DNA of 64,000 nucleotides from Anaerostipes hadrus ATCC 29173 = JCM 17467. Its GTDB lineage: Bacteria > Bacillota > Clostridia > Lachnospirales > Lachnospiraceae. Location: assembly GCF_030296915.1 (NCBI RefSeq), contig NZ_AP028031.1, positions 1,545,501 to 1,609,500 on the forward strand. The letters run 5' to 3'. The notes beneath the pieces are model-generated. The model ran no database searches. It saw only the letters and a program-made list of their open reading frames with translations, and was not told where the DNA came from. A program made the translations under genes and the position numbers. Positions 55,825-64,000 of the stretch are shown here, in pieces. Numbering within the stretch: position 1 is the first letter of the stretch; each line of letters opens with the position of its first letter.

Positions 55825-57334
55825 AGACTGTAGACAAACTAGGTGCTGGGATCATCCCAGCACCATTTTTTCCTTTAAAGTTAAATTGTATCCAAAAATT
55901 TCTTAGAAATCTTCGCTTTTGTCCATTTAGCAATCCGTTCTTACCAAGAAATCTTGCCAGTTTTTTTAGATTCATACATGCAAAAGTAAGCCCGGCTTTC
56001 ATTTCCATCCGTGCTTTTCCTATGTATTGTGTATATCGAAATCCATGGTGTTCTTTTGCTGTTCCAAAGATTCTTTCTATCGTTTCCTTTCGTTTCTGAT
56101 AGATTGCTTTATTCCCTCTTACATGTCGGATATCTTCTGCTTTTTCTATATATTTTTCCCAAACATGACGTGTTATCACTTTTACATGATTCTTGCTTTC
56201 TGTACATTTGGATATCTGTGGACATTTTTCACATTGATATCCACAGCTTTTATATTCTCTGTATCCATCCCTGTTTGTTGTACTGTATCTTAGAATCTGA
56301 TTTTCTGGACAGATGTAACAATCATAGTATTCATCATAAACATATTCATATTTCTTAAAAAATCCCTCTTTTGTCATAGGACGTTTATATGGAAACAATG
56401 GTTCAATCCTATCTTTCAGAAGTTGTCTGGCAATCGCTGGTGTCTTGTATCCTGCATCTGCCACGATCATTTCTGGTTCAAAACTTTTCACCTTTTCATA
56501 GATTGTTTGAAATGTTCGGCTGTCATGTTCATTTCCAGGATGAACACTATATCCAAGGACCCATCCGTGTTCATCACATGCCGTTTCTACTGCATATGCA
56601 AAAACATGTTTATGTTCTCCTTTGCGAAACCATCCGCTTTCTGGATCTGTAATACTGCTCTTTTTGGTTTTTATATCGTCTGGTATCTGTTCAAGCTCAT
56701 TATGTTGATCATTTCCAAATGTGGGAGGTGTTGGCGGATTCTTCTTATTTTTATCTTTTAGAGTTTTTTTCCCATGTGCCTGTCGGTCTTCATTGATCTC
56801 TTTTTGTAATTCATCTTCATACCAGAGTGCCTGTTCATGAGCAACTCTTTTTCGCATTTTTTTACTGTTGGCACATGCTTTTACATGAGTTGCATCAACA
56901 AAGATCTCGTCCGTATTGATCAACTTATACTTCATACATTCTTCCAGAATCTTTGAAAATATCTGTTCAAAAAGATCCGTGTCTTTAAATCGGCGGGAAT
57001 AGTTCTTTCCAAACGTTGAAAAATGCGGTACAGGATCCAGCATATCCAGACCAAGAAACCAACGGTAGGCAACATTTACTTCAATCTCTCGGATCGTCTG
57101 ACGCATACTTTTGATTCCATAAAGATATTGAATAAATGGAATTTTAATGAGCATAACAGGATCCATACTTGGACGACCATTGTTTTGACAATATTTATCT
57201 TCTACAAGATCGTAAATAAAGTTCCAGTTGATTGCTTTATCAATCAATCTTAGCATATGATCCTGCGGAACCATGGAATCCATTGAGAACATCATCATCT
57301 GTTCTCGTTTCTTGTCTGCATTTTTCGTCATCAT
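55823..57334 (-). CDS. IS1182-family transposase
   Basis: 503 residues from ATG 57334 (GGCGG 8 nt before); a GTG three codons earlier has no spacing. N-terminal DUF772-type domain (MVPQDHMLRLIDKAI, GRPSMDPVMLIKIPFIQYLYGIKSMRQ), then a DDE domain: IFVDATHVKA, IVADAGYKT, and the C-terminal ERIFGTAKEHHGFRY with Glu. CX2-type Cys motifs near 370-390 (CGYQCEKCP) are present. The frame is intact. The stop codon TGA uses only one base of the element; the other two come from the flanking repeat. Confidence 0.92.
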   Translation of the reverse strand: MMTKNADKKREQMMMFSMDSMVPQDHMLRLIDKAINWNFIYDLVEDKYCQNNGRPSMDPVMLIKIPFIQYLYGIKSMRQTIREIEVNVAYRWFLGLDMLDPVPHFSTFGKNYSRRFKDTDLFEQIFSKILEECMKYKLINTDEIFVDATHVKACANSKKMRKRVAHEQALWYEDELQKEINEDRQAHGKKTLKDKNKKNPPTPPTFGNDQHNELEQIPDDIKTKKSSITDPESGWFRKGEHKHVFAYAVETACDEHGWVLGYSVHPGNEHDSRTFQTIYEKVKSFEPEMIVADAGYKTPAIARQLLKDRIEPLFPYKRPMTKEGFFKKYEYVYDEYYDCYICPENQILRYSTTNRDGYREYKSCGYQCEKCPQISKCTESKNHVKVITRHVWEKYIEKAEDIRHVRGNKAIYQKRKETIERIFGTAKEHHGFRYTQYIGKARMEMKAGLTFACMNLKKLARFLGKNGLLNGQKRRFLRNFWIQFNFKGKNGAGMIPAPSLSTV

Positions 57335-57427
57335 AAAAAACACCGCCTTTCTGATAATTCTATTATACCAGAAAAACAGTGCTCATAGTAAAAGTCCCGG
57401 CAAATACCGGGACTTTGTCTACAGTCT
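55825..57427 (-). mobile_element. IS1182-like insertion sequence
   Basis: 1603 bp, bounded by perfect 14-bp terminal inverted repeats AGACTGTAGACAAA (left, 55825-55838; right, its complement at 57414-57427). One transposase gene fills it. Additional inside hairpins: a perfect 11-bp stem at 55842-55864 within the transposase end and a 10-bp stem at 57391-57416 at its upstream end, which may shield it from outside transcription. It is flanked by 29-bp direct repeats of a terminator stem-loop. It looks intact and recently mobile. Confidence 0.9.
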
Positions 57428-57456
57428 GAGGCGACCGAAATATTTTCGGCCGCCTC
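57428..57456. repeat. Direct repeat, right copy of the terminator stem-loop (mtlD terminator)
   Basis: Same 29 bp as 55796-55824. On the minus strand it lies about 80 nt after the mtlD stop and would be the mtlD terminator, but its T-run is now replaced by the IS end (AGACTG); the T-run remains beyond the left copy. Confidence 0.8.
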
Positions 57457-57534
57457 TTTTCATATGATTATATGAGTTAAGAAAAAAGGTTGTTGATTTG
57501 ATTTTTGGTTGATTTTTTATTGATATTGTTTCGA

Positions 57535-58683
57535 CTACATTGCTTCGTAGATTGCTACGACATCATCTAAAATCTTTTCATCTGTGATTCCAGATACTTC
57601 TTTTAATGCTGCTTTTACTCCGTTTGCTTTGATCTTATCCTGTAATTCTACGCTCTGTGGATCTTCAGCATTATCATATTTTAATGCTGCTGCCATTCCT
57701 GCTAATAATGCATCCACTGGAAGACCATATTCTAATGCTGTCATCGTTGGTTTTGTTAAACGATCTGTTGCACTTAATTTTCTTAATGGTTCTCTACCTA
57801 CACGAGCTGTATCATCTACAAGGTATGGGTTTTTGAAACGATTTAAGATCTTGTCGATGTATTTAAAGTGAGCATCTTTGTCAAATCCATATTTGTTGAC
57901 TAATGCCATACCACTCTGCTGCATTGCTTTTTTAACAGTTTTAAAGATTTCTTCATCAGCAATACTTTCATCGATCGTTTTGAATCCTTTGTAGTTTCCA
58001 AGATATGCTGTGATGCAGTGTCCTGTGTTTAATGTAAATAATTTTCTTTCAATATATGCCATTAAGTTATCTGCAAGATTCATTCCTTCGATCTGTGGAA
58101 CAGCTCCCTTAAAGGATGCTTCTTCGACATTCCATTCATAGTAGTTTTCTACAACGACGTCGATTGGATTATCTAAACGTACTGGAGGCACGATTCTGTC
58201 TACAGAGCAGTCTGGGAATCCTACATATTTGTCTGCATATGCTTTTTCTTCGTCATTTAAGTTTCCATAAACAGCTTCTTTTAACTGAGAACTTGCTTTG
58301 ACTGCATTTTCGCAAGCAATGATGTTTAAGTATTCTTCAGAACCATTTTCTTTTCTTGCTTTGATTCCTTCTGCGATAGATGGAGCGATGATCGGAAGAA
58401 TTCTTACTCCAACGGCTGTTGTGATAATCTCAGCCTCTTTTACTTCATCGATCAGTTCAGGTTTTGTTGAATTTACTCCGCTGATATCTGTGATCACGAT
58501 CTCGCTGCTTTCTACGTCTTTTACAAAAATTGTATATTTCTTATCTTCGTTGATCTTATCAATGATTTTCTGATTTACGTCTGCGAATACTACATGATAT
58601 CCTGCTTTGCTTAACAGTCCACCGATAAATCCACGTCCAATATTTCCTGCTCCAAACTGAATTGCTTTCTTCATTTTCTTCAC
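57535..58683 (-). CDS. mtlD: Mannitol-1-phosphate 5-dehydrogenase
   Basis: 382 residues. KKAIQFGAGNIGRGFIGGLLSKAGY is the NAD-binding start; VENYYEWNVEE and NTGHCITAYLGN (catalytic Lys/His region) are typical. It oxidises mannitol-1-phosphate to fructose-6-phosphate. It lies about 100 nt downstream of mtlA. Confidence 0.96.
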   Translation of the reverse strand: MKKMKKAIQFGAGNIGRGFIGGLLSKAGYHVVFADVNQKIIDKINEDKKYTIFVKDVESSEIVITDISGVNSTKPELIDEVKEAEIITTAVGVRILPIIAPSIAEGIKARKENGSEEYLNIIACENAVKASSQLKEAVYGNLNDEEKAYADKYVGFPDCSVDRIVPPVRLDNPIDVVVENYYEWNVEEASFKGAVPQIEGMNLADNLMAYIERKLFTLNTGHCITAYLGNYKGFKTIDESIADEEIFKTVKKAMQQSGMALVNKYGFDKDAHFKYIDKILNRFKNPYLVDDTARVGREPLRKLSATDRLTKPTMTALEYGLPVDALLAGMAAALKYDNAEDPQSVELQDKIKANGVKAALKEVSGITDEKILDDVVAIYEAM

Positions 58684-58782
58684 TCCTAAAATTAAAATAT
58701 AAATTTATAAGTATATATCTTAGGTATTTAATAAGCGAGAAGAATTTCCCGCTTATTAAATTGACCTTTTTTTGTTTAAATC

Positions 58783-60657
58783 TTATTTAAACATTTCCAT
58801 GATTTCGTCAACGTTTTTTGTTGTTTTTAACTGTTCTAATCTTTCAGGATCTTCGATGATTTCAGAGATCTTAGCTAATAATCCAAGATGTTCATCACCG
58901 ATTCCAGCAATACCGAAGACTAACTGAGCTTTTTCTCCATCAAAGTCTACACCTTCTGGATACTGAAGCATTACGATACCAGTTTTCTGTACTTTCTTCT
59001 TGGCATCTCCTGTTCCGTGAGGAATTGCTACACCTAATCCCATGTATGTTGTAACTGTTTCTTCACGTTTTACCATAGCGTCAATATAACCTTCTTCAAC
59101 ATATCCAAGTTCATTTAACAGTTTTCCTGCTGCTTTGATCGCTTCGAATTTGTCGACTGGTTTTAATCCTGTTTTGATTCCTTCTTCTACAAGAATCTTT
59201 GTATTTCCTGTAGCTACTGGTGTCTCAACTTCTTCAACAGCTGCAGCTGTCTGTGCTGATGCATCAACTTTTGCTGTCATCTGCTCATATAATCCATCTA
59301 AGTTTGGATCCTGTAAGAAGTTATTGATGATAACTAACTGTGCCTGTGGTGCAGATTTTCTGGCTCTGTCTGCTAAGACTGCCTGAACAACTGCGATATC
59401 ACAATCCGCTGGGATGTTATCTACTGATGTATTGATCACTGTAAGATCTGGGCGCTGTGCTTTCACACGATTTCTGAATTTTGTAGCTCCCATTGCAGAT
59501 GATCCCATTCCTGCGTCACATGCAAATACGATCTTCTTAACTTTATCTGCGTCTTTCTTCTCTCCTGGGTCAACTGTGATTCCTTTAGATTCTGCTTTCT
59601 TTGCTGCCATATCGTCCTGTGCATCTTCAAGACTCTTACCATCTGACATACGAATGATAGGTGATGCGATCAAGAATGATACTACAGTTGCGATCAGTAC
59701 ACCTAAGATCGTTAATGGAATCTGGCTCTTTGGTGACATTGATAAATAAGCGATGATTGATCCTGGTGAAGATGGTCCAATAAGTCCGCATTTTGTAAAT
59801 GTGAAGAATGTGATCGCACAAATGTTACCAACGATCGGAGCGATGATCACGATTGGGTTCATCAGGATATATGGGAAGTAAATCTCATGAATACCACCGA
59901 AGAAATGAATGATGATCGCACCTGGTGCAGATGATTTTGTTACTTTGTCTTTAGAGAATACTGCATATGCTAATAATACTCCAAGTCCTGGTCCTGGGTT
60001 TGCCTCTAACATATACATGATAGATTTACCAGCTTCTTTTGCCTGTTCAATACCAATTGGTGTAAAGATACCATGGTTGATCGCGTTATTTAAGAATAAT
60101 ACTTTGGCAGGTTCGATAAAGATTGCTGCTAAAGGTATTAATTTTACTTTTACAAGTACGTTAACTCCTGCTGTTAACACTGCTAATACGGCTGACATAA
60201 ATGGTCCGATGATAAAGTATCCAATGATCGCTACGATCATTCCTAAAATACCAACAGAGAAGTTATTGATCAACATCTCAAATCCGGCTGGCATATGTCC
60301 GTCCATTGCTTTATCAAATTTCTTGATGACCCATCCTGCAAATGGTCCCATTACCATGGCTCCCATTAACATTGGCTGTCCATCAAATCCACCAACTCCG
60401 GCGATACAACCCATGACTGCGATCGCACCCATGACTCCTCCACGATCTCCACCGACCTGTTTACCACCTGTGTAGGCGATCAGCATTGGTAATAAGAATG
60501 TTAACATGTATGGCTGAATTGATGCTAACTTCGCATTTGGAATCCATCCATCTGCGATAAATAATGCTGTAATGAATCCCCATGCAATGAATGCTCCGAT
60601 ATTAGGCATTACCATTGCACTTAAAAATTTACCGAATTTTTGTAATCCATTTTTCAT
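58783..60657 (-). CDS. mtlA: PTS mannitol transporter, EIICBA fusion
   Basis: 624 residues. IIC membrane domain (about 1-340), IIB with phosphorylated Cys in VFACDAGMGSSAMGATKFR (about 380), and IIA at the C-terminus with the phosphorylated His547 in VAIPHGTGDA. All three domains are in one protein, so no separate mtlF is needed. Imports and phosphorylates mannitol. AGGAGG 8 nt before the start. Confidence 0.96.
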   Translation of the reverse strand: MKNGLQKFGKFLSAMVMPNIGAFIAWGFITALFIADGWIPNAKLASIQPYMLTFLLPMLIAYTGGKQVGGDRGGVMGAIAVMGCIAGVGGFDGQPMLMGAMVMGPFAGWVIKKFDKAMDGHMPAGFEMLINNFSVGILGMIVAIIGYFIIGPFMSAVLAVLTAGVNVLVKVKLIPLAAIFIEPAKVLFLNNAINHGIFTPIGIEQAKEAGKSIMYMLEANPGPGLGVLLAYAVFSKDKVTKSSAPGAIIIHFFGGIHEIYFPYILMNPIVIIAPIVGNICAITFFTFTKCGLIGPSSPGSIIAYLSMSPKSQIPLTILGVLIATVVSFLIASPIIRMSDGKSLEDAQDDMAAKKAESKGITVDPGEKKDADKVKKIVFACDAGMGSSAMGATKFRNRVKAQRPDLTVINTSVDNIPADCDIAVVQAVLADRARKSAPQAQLVIINNFLQDPNLDGLYEQMTAKVDASAQTAAAVEEVETPVATGNTKILVEEGIKTGLKPVDKFEAIKAAGKLLNELGYVEEGYIDAMVKREETVTTYMGLGVAIPHGTGDAKKKVQKTGIVMLQYPEGVDFDGEKAQLVFGIAGIGDEHLGLLAKISEIIEDPERLEQLKTTKNVDEIMEMFK

Positions 60658-60679
60658 TTACAATATCCTCCTTTTGTTT

Positions 60680-62764
60680 TTATCTTCTCTTCATTTTATT
60701 TTCGTAATAGTTACCAAGGCTTGTTTCAAGTTCTGCCTCAACTGCATTTCTGTTTTTGTCAAATAAGTAAGTGATGATCTGGTCTTTCTCGGCTAATGCT
60801 CCGCTTATTTCACTCATAACTTCGCGATAAACCTTACTTCCATCTCCCTGTGGAACAAGCATCAAGATCGCACCCTTGATTGGCTTCCCATCTTCAATGA
60901 TCTCATCATTTAAATAGACAAAACCAAATCTGCAATGTCTGATGCCTTTTGTTTCACAATGTAAAAATAATGCATTCATACTCGGAATAAATGTGCTTGC
61001 GATATTCTCGCGTTTGTTTAATGCAAAAGTAATCTCTGTTGCTGTCGTTTCATTTCGTGCAAATAATTCTCCTGCATATTCGATCAATTGTTTCTTATTC
61101 TTAATGTTTTCACCTGTTGATATTTTAATGTTATCTAATACCTGTAAGATCTCTTCTCCAAGAAGTGTCATATACTCGATGTCTTCTCTTCCAATCCTTT
61201 TGACTGGTTTTACAGTCTTTATGGGATTTTTTCTTTTCTTCTTGTCGATATTTTTGATCATGGCATTGATCATTTTCTTATCTGTCTCTGTTAAAATAGA
61301 GTTCACATAGACATTTGGAAATGTCAGATTTAATTTTGCTGTGGAAACGATAAAATCAATTCCTTCTTCGATCAGCTCCTCTTCTTTGATCTCTGCTGTC
61401 GAGATGATCTTTTGTACCATCAGCTGCGGAAATTCTTTTTTCAGATGAACGGCTAGCATATGGGATGTCCCAACTCCATGTGGGCAGGCAACATAAACAG
61501 ATAACTTTTCTTCTTTATCTTTTTGCTGTTCAACCGCTACACAGAAGTATAATGCGATAAACCCCATCTCCCCTTCCGGGAGTTTTTTTATATGTAATTC
61601 TTCTTTTAAGAACTCACACGCTTTGATCGTTGCCACATAAACTTTGGAATATTTTTCTTCTAAAAAATCAATGTATTGATTTTCCGTAAATACACCTTGT
61701 TTCATTCGATTGATCGCTGGTTTCATATGATTACATAATCCATCGATCAACACTGCATTCTCAAAAAATTCCATTTCTAAAAGTATTTCCATCTCAGCAA
61801 TGATCCGCATGACCAACTGCCTGACTTTAAAACTTTCTTCATCAATCTTATTCTCACTTTTGTTTTTCCAGATCTTCGCTGCCAAAAGCTGCATTGCTAT
61901 GTTATATACTTCTCCTTGTGAGAGCTGATGTCCTTCAAAGTTGCTTAACTTGCCTCCCAGCCATTTTGCAATCTGATATTCTGGTAAATGAGTGATCGAT
62001 CTGACGTCTTTCTCTTCTTTGATCTCATGTCCCATTCTTACCCTGTTTTGTGTGATCAATAAATACAAGCTTAAATGCCTAATGGAATGGTCAGTATATT
62101 CTATATCTAACACTCCCTGCATATTTTTAATGATATCTCTTGTATCATCTAACACTTCTTGCGTAAGATTCGGAAACATTCGTTCTTTGAGTTTTTTCTC
62201 TTCATCAAACAATACTTTTAAGGAATGTCCTCTTAACTTTTGTCTCAATACCATTGTCACTGCCTGACGGTAATCTTCCTCTTTTCCTTCCCAGTAAATT
62301 CCCATTCCCGGTCTTCGGTAAAGAGTCAGATTATAGTGATCAAGCCATGTTTCAACCTCTTCCAGGTCGTTGCTTAATGTTGCATCCGAAATATGAAAAA
62401 GGGATGTAAAGTAAAAATATTTGAGTGGTTCGTTGATCGTTAACAGTTCAAGTAATATGATCATCTGGCGATCTGCTTTACTGTATACTGGCTTGTTCTC
62501 ATCCATATCTACGAGTTCTTTAATATAGTTTCTTGTTTCTGTATCTTCATCCACATACATCCCGATTCTTGGTTTCTTGACTAGTTTAAAGTCATTCTCC
62601 TCAAACCATTCGTTGATGCGAGGCATTTCTCTTAATACGGTTCTTGAACTTAATTTCAGTTTTTCTGATATTGCCTGTATTGTAATTGGATCGTCAGCAT
62701 TAAAAGCTGCTAACATCTCAATGATAAGTTTCTGTCTTTTTGTTAATCCGGATTTCTTAGACAC
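60680..62764 (-). CDS. mtlR: MtlR, PTS-regulated transcription activator
   Basis: 694 residues, starting at GTG. N-terminal HTH (KRQKLIIEMLAAFNADDPITIQAISEKLKLSSRTVLREM), two PRD domains (His phosphorylation sites about 225-460), an EIIB-GatB-like domain with YVACPHGVGTSHM, and a C-terminal EIIA-Mtl-like domain (about 545-690). It activates the mtl operon when mannitol is transported. It lies 22 nt upstream of mtlA. Confidence 0.93.
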   Translation of the reverse strand: MSKKSGLTKRQKLIIEMLAAFNADDPITIQAISEKLKLSSRTVLREMPRINEWFEENDFKLVKKPRIGMYVDEDTETRNYIKELVDMDENKPVYSKADRQMIILLELLTINEPLKYFYFTSLFHISDATLSNDLEEVETWLDHYNLTLYRRPGMGIYWEGKEEDYRQAVTMVLRQKLRGHSLKVLFDEEKKLKERMFPNLTQEVLDDTRDIIKNMQGVLDIEYTDHSIRHLSLYLLITQNRVRMGHEIKEEKDVRSITHLPEYQIAKWLGGKLSNFEGHQLSQGEVYNIAMQLLAAKIWKNKSENKIDEESFKVRQLVMRIIAEMEILLEMEFFENAVLIDGLCNHMKPAINRMKQGVFTENQYIDFLEEKYSKVYVATIKACEFLKEELHIKKLPEGEMGFIALYFCVAVEQQKDKEEKLSVYVACPHGVGTSHMLAVHLKKEFPQLMVQKIISTAEIKEEELIEEGIDFIVSTAKLNLTFPNVYVNSILTETDKKMINAMIKNIDKKKRKNPIKTVKPVKRIGREDIEYMTLLGEEILQVLDNIKISTGENIKNKKQLIEYAGELFARNETTATEITFALNKRENIASTFIPSMNALFLHCETKGIRHCRFGFVYLNDEIIEDGKPIKGAILMLVPQGDGSKVYREVMSEISGALAEKDQIITYLFDKNRNAVEAELETSLGNYYENKMKRR

Positions 62765-62789
62765 TCTGTATCATCCCCTTTCACGTATT

Positions 62790-62818
62790 ATTATATATAC
62801 AATGGGTGGTTTGGACAA
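62790..62818 (-). promoter_or_regulatory. Promoter of the mtl operon
   Basis: TTGTCC (-35, 62813-62818), 17-nt spacer, TATAAT (-10, 62790-62795), 25 nt before the mtlR start. Upstream an 11-bp direct repeat TTGTCAGTATT (62864-62874, 62881-62891) could be an activator site. Confidence 0.5.
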
Positions 62819-62927
62819 GCGATTGATATGATGGTTTTGACGACATTCAATAGTGACATTTTGTTGTCAGTATTTATAGTTTGTCAGTATTATTTCATGA
62901 CAAGTTTTGATTGTAATAGTGTTGCAT

Positions 62928-63190
62928 GTATGAGTCAGAAAGAAGATAAGAAGAACTATTTATAAGAAAAAAGGATGACACTCCGCATTTTTGAAAGCGT
63001 TTTTTACAAATCGCTGATCCGCGCCTGTTCCTTCGATAACTCGCTTGCTGCGAGCCAAAATGCCCGCAGCTACGTTCAAACAATCGACCACAGGGCGCTG
63101 CGAATTTGTAAAAAACGCATTCAAAAAGTGCTCATGTTGTCATCCTTTTTTCTTATAAATAGTTCTTCTTATCTTCTTTCTGACTCATAC
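62928..63190. repeat. Large palindromic intergenic element 1
   Basis: 263 bp bounded by perfect 53-nt inverted arms (62928-62980, 63138-63190), followed inward by a near-perfect second stem (about 62985-63012 with 63103-63132) and a GC-rich core of about 88 nt (63014-63101). The core holds CGTTCAAAC (GTTTGAACG on minus), shared with element 2, and smaller stems (GCGCC/GGCGC). No credible gene. Confidence 0.85.
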
Positions 63191-63419
63191 AACGAAACGC
63201 TATTCAAATCACTACACATTGTGTATGTTAAATGGTATTGGCTGATAAGTTTTGGATTCGTTGACAGAAGGTCAATGAAATTTATAAACACCAATTTGTT
63301 GAAGTGTTTTGGAATATAATAAATATCTGTCTACCACTACAAAAATTGAAAACCAATAACGTCTAACATACACACCCTTCCGTTTGAAAATTCTTAACTT
63401 TATACGAGAATGTCTTCAG

Positions 63420-63617
63420 GTATTCATAAAAACATAAAAAAGATAGAGGTACGAAATGATAGAATTCCATAGGATTTTTTGCAAAATCGCAGCCAACACG
63501 GGCACTGTTTGAACGCAGTGAGTTGTGCAGGAGTGTTGGCGAATCAGCGTTTTGCAAAAAATCCGTCAATGGAATCCGTTTTTCGTACCTCTATCTTTTT
63601 TATGTTTTTATGAATAC
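63420..63617. repeat. Large palindromic intergenic element 2
   Basis: 198 bp bounded by perfect 37-nt inverted arms (63420-63456, 63581-63617), then an imperfect second stem containing GGATTTTTTGCAAAA and its complement, and a core with perfect stem GCCAACAC/GTGTTGGC enclosing a hairpin CACTG-TTTGAACG-CAGTG. Arm sequences differ from element 1, but architecture and the GTTTGAACG core motif are shared. Confidence 0.85.
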
Positions 63618-63650
63618 TCGATACATTTCCGTTATACAATTACAATTTAA

Positions 63651-64000
63651 TTAGTAAATACTATCCCTAAACACAATCTTACGATATGCTTCAAACTGTA
63701 ACCAACGGTTAAAGAATTCGCTTCCTGGTTTATATCCTTGTTCTTTTAATTCTGCAAACAGTTTGTCTGCTTTTTCTTTGGAATCAACCAGAATCTTAAA
63801 TCCTCGTCCATTGATCAGTGGCAGGCCTTTGTATTCGTATTCTTCGATTGGAAGAATTGCTGATACTTTTCTGTCTCTGATCTGTACAGCTACTTTGTCT
63901 CTGAATACGATGACATCAAAGTAGTCTGGATACTGATAGCTTTCTCCTTCTACTGGAATTTCATCTCCGATCGTGTAGGATTTTCCAGATGGTTTGATCT
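63651..64000 (-). CDS. Hypothetical protein, C-terminal part, cut by the window edge
   Basis: The last 116 codons of a minus-strand gene are open, ending at TAA 63651-63653. The visible C-terminus ends FNRWLQFEAYRKIVFRDSIY. It is mixed alpha-beta, with no membrane segment. I do not recognise a family. The start is outside the window. Confidence 0.6.
   Translation of the reverse strand, partial: IKPSGKSYTIGDEIPVEGESYQYPDYFDVIVFRDKVAVQIRDRKVSAILPIEEYEYKGLPLINGRGFKILVDSKEKADKLFAELKEQGYKPGSEFFNRWLQFEAYRKIVFRDSIY

Noticed and set aside
59909-60475. 188-residue plus-strand ORF opposite mtlA
   Set aside because: Antisense shadow of a strongly conserved EIIC domain; low-complexity and no binding site.
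62975-63319. 114-residue plus-strand ORF across palindromic element 1
   Set aside because: It is made of the two hairpin arms read through (the same SSFFLINSSSYLLSDSY segment also appears in the minus-strand frame at 62895-63083); no binding site; simply a by-product of the palindrome.
1-64000. CRISPR array, tRNA or rRNA genes
   Set aside because: No regularly spaced direct repeats were seen, and no tRNA cloverleaf or rRNA segment was recognised by eye; a tRNA scan would be the decisive check.

Overview
The window is low-GC, Gram-positive chromosomal DNA from an anaerobic, spore-forming Firmicute, most likely a gut Lachnospiraceae close to Anaerostipes (genus level is a guess). Supporting signs are a clostridial rnfCDGEAB operon, codY, sporulation genes (yqfC, yqfD, a SpoVB/YtgP-type flippase), Clostridia-style ribosome binding sites, and oxygen-sensitive glycyl-radical enzymes. 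Almost every gene is on the minus strand; rqcH (43404-45146) is the only clear plus-strand gene.

Region by region: (1) 1-10241 is AT-rich accessory DNA with defence-like content. It holds a 1224-residue protein with an N-terminal PD-(D/E)XK-type domain, helical repeats and a C-terminal PIN-like domain, preceded by a LexA-type box; a PD-(D/E)XK gene split by an in-frame TAA; and a PLD/SF2-helicase/DUF3427 protein coupled to a Nudix hydrolase. (2) 10401-34824 is core: tsf, rpsB, comM-dprA-topA-codY, nrdR, ylmC/ymxH, the Rnf ferredoxin:NAD+ oxidoreductase operon, proline genes (proB, proA) with two flavoproteins, a flippase, ybeY, phoH, yqfD, yqfC and rpsU. (3) 34927-45146 carries alaS, a histidine operon (hisZ-G-D-B-I) and rqcH. 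(4) 45206-46498 has a relaxase remnant, ribB and its FMN riboswitch.

(5) 46782-55728 is the most notable locus: one minus-strand operon islA-islB-toa-tauC-tauA-tauB-sarD-yezD. It encodes uptake of taurine or a similar sulfonate, transamination to sulfoacetaldehyde, reduction to isethionate, and glycyl-radical C-S cleavage to sulfite and acetaldehyde. All five active-site residues I recall for Bilophila isethionate sulfite-lyase, and the glycyl-radical glycine, are present at one constant numbering offset. The operon has a strong promoter and an intrinsic terminator inside its leader. The trailing yezD suggests sulfur assimilation. (6) 55796-57456 is an IS1182-like element inserted at the mtlD terminator, with the 29-bp stem-loop duplicated on both sides. 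(7) 57535-62764 is a mannitol operon mtlR-mtlA-mtlD. (8) 62765-63650 is intergenic and holds two large palindromic elements with 53-bp and 37-bp perfect arms; a partial gene runs off the right edge.

Functions are inferred from sequence motifs and context by eye; no database search was run.
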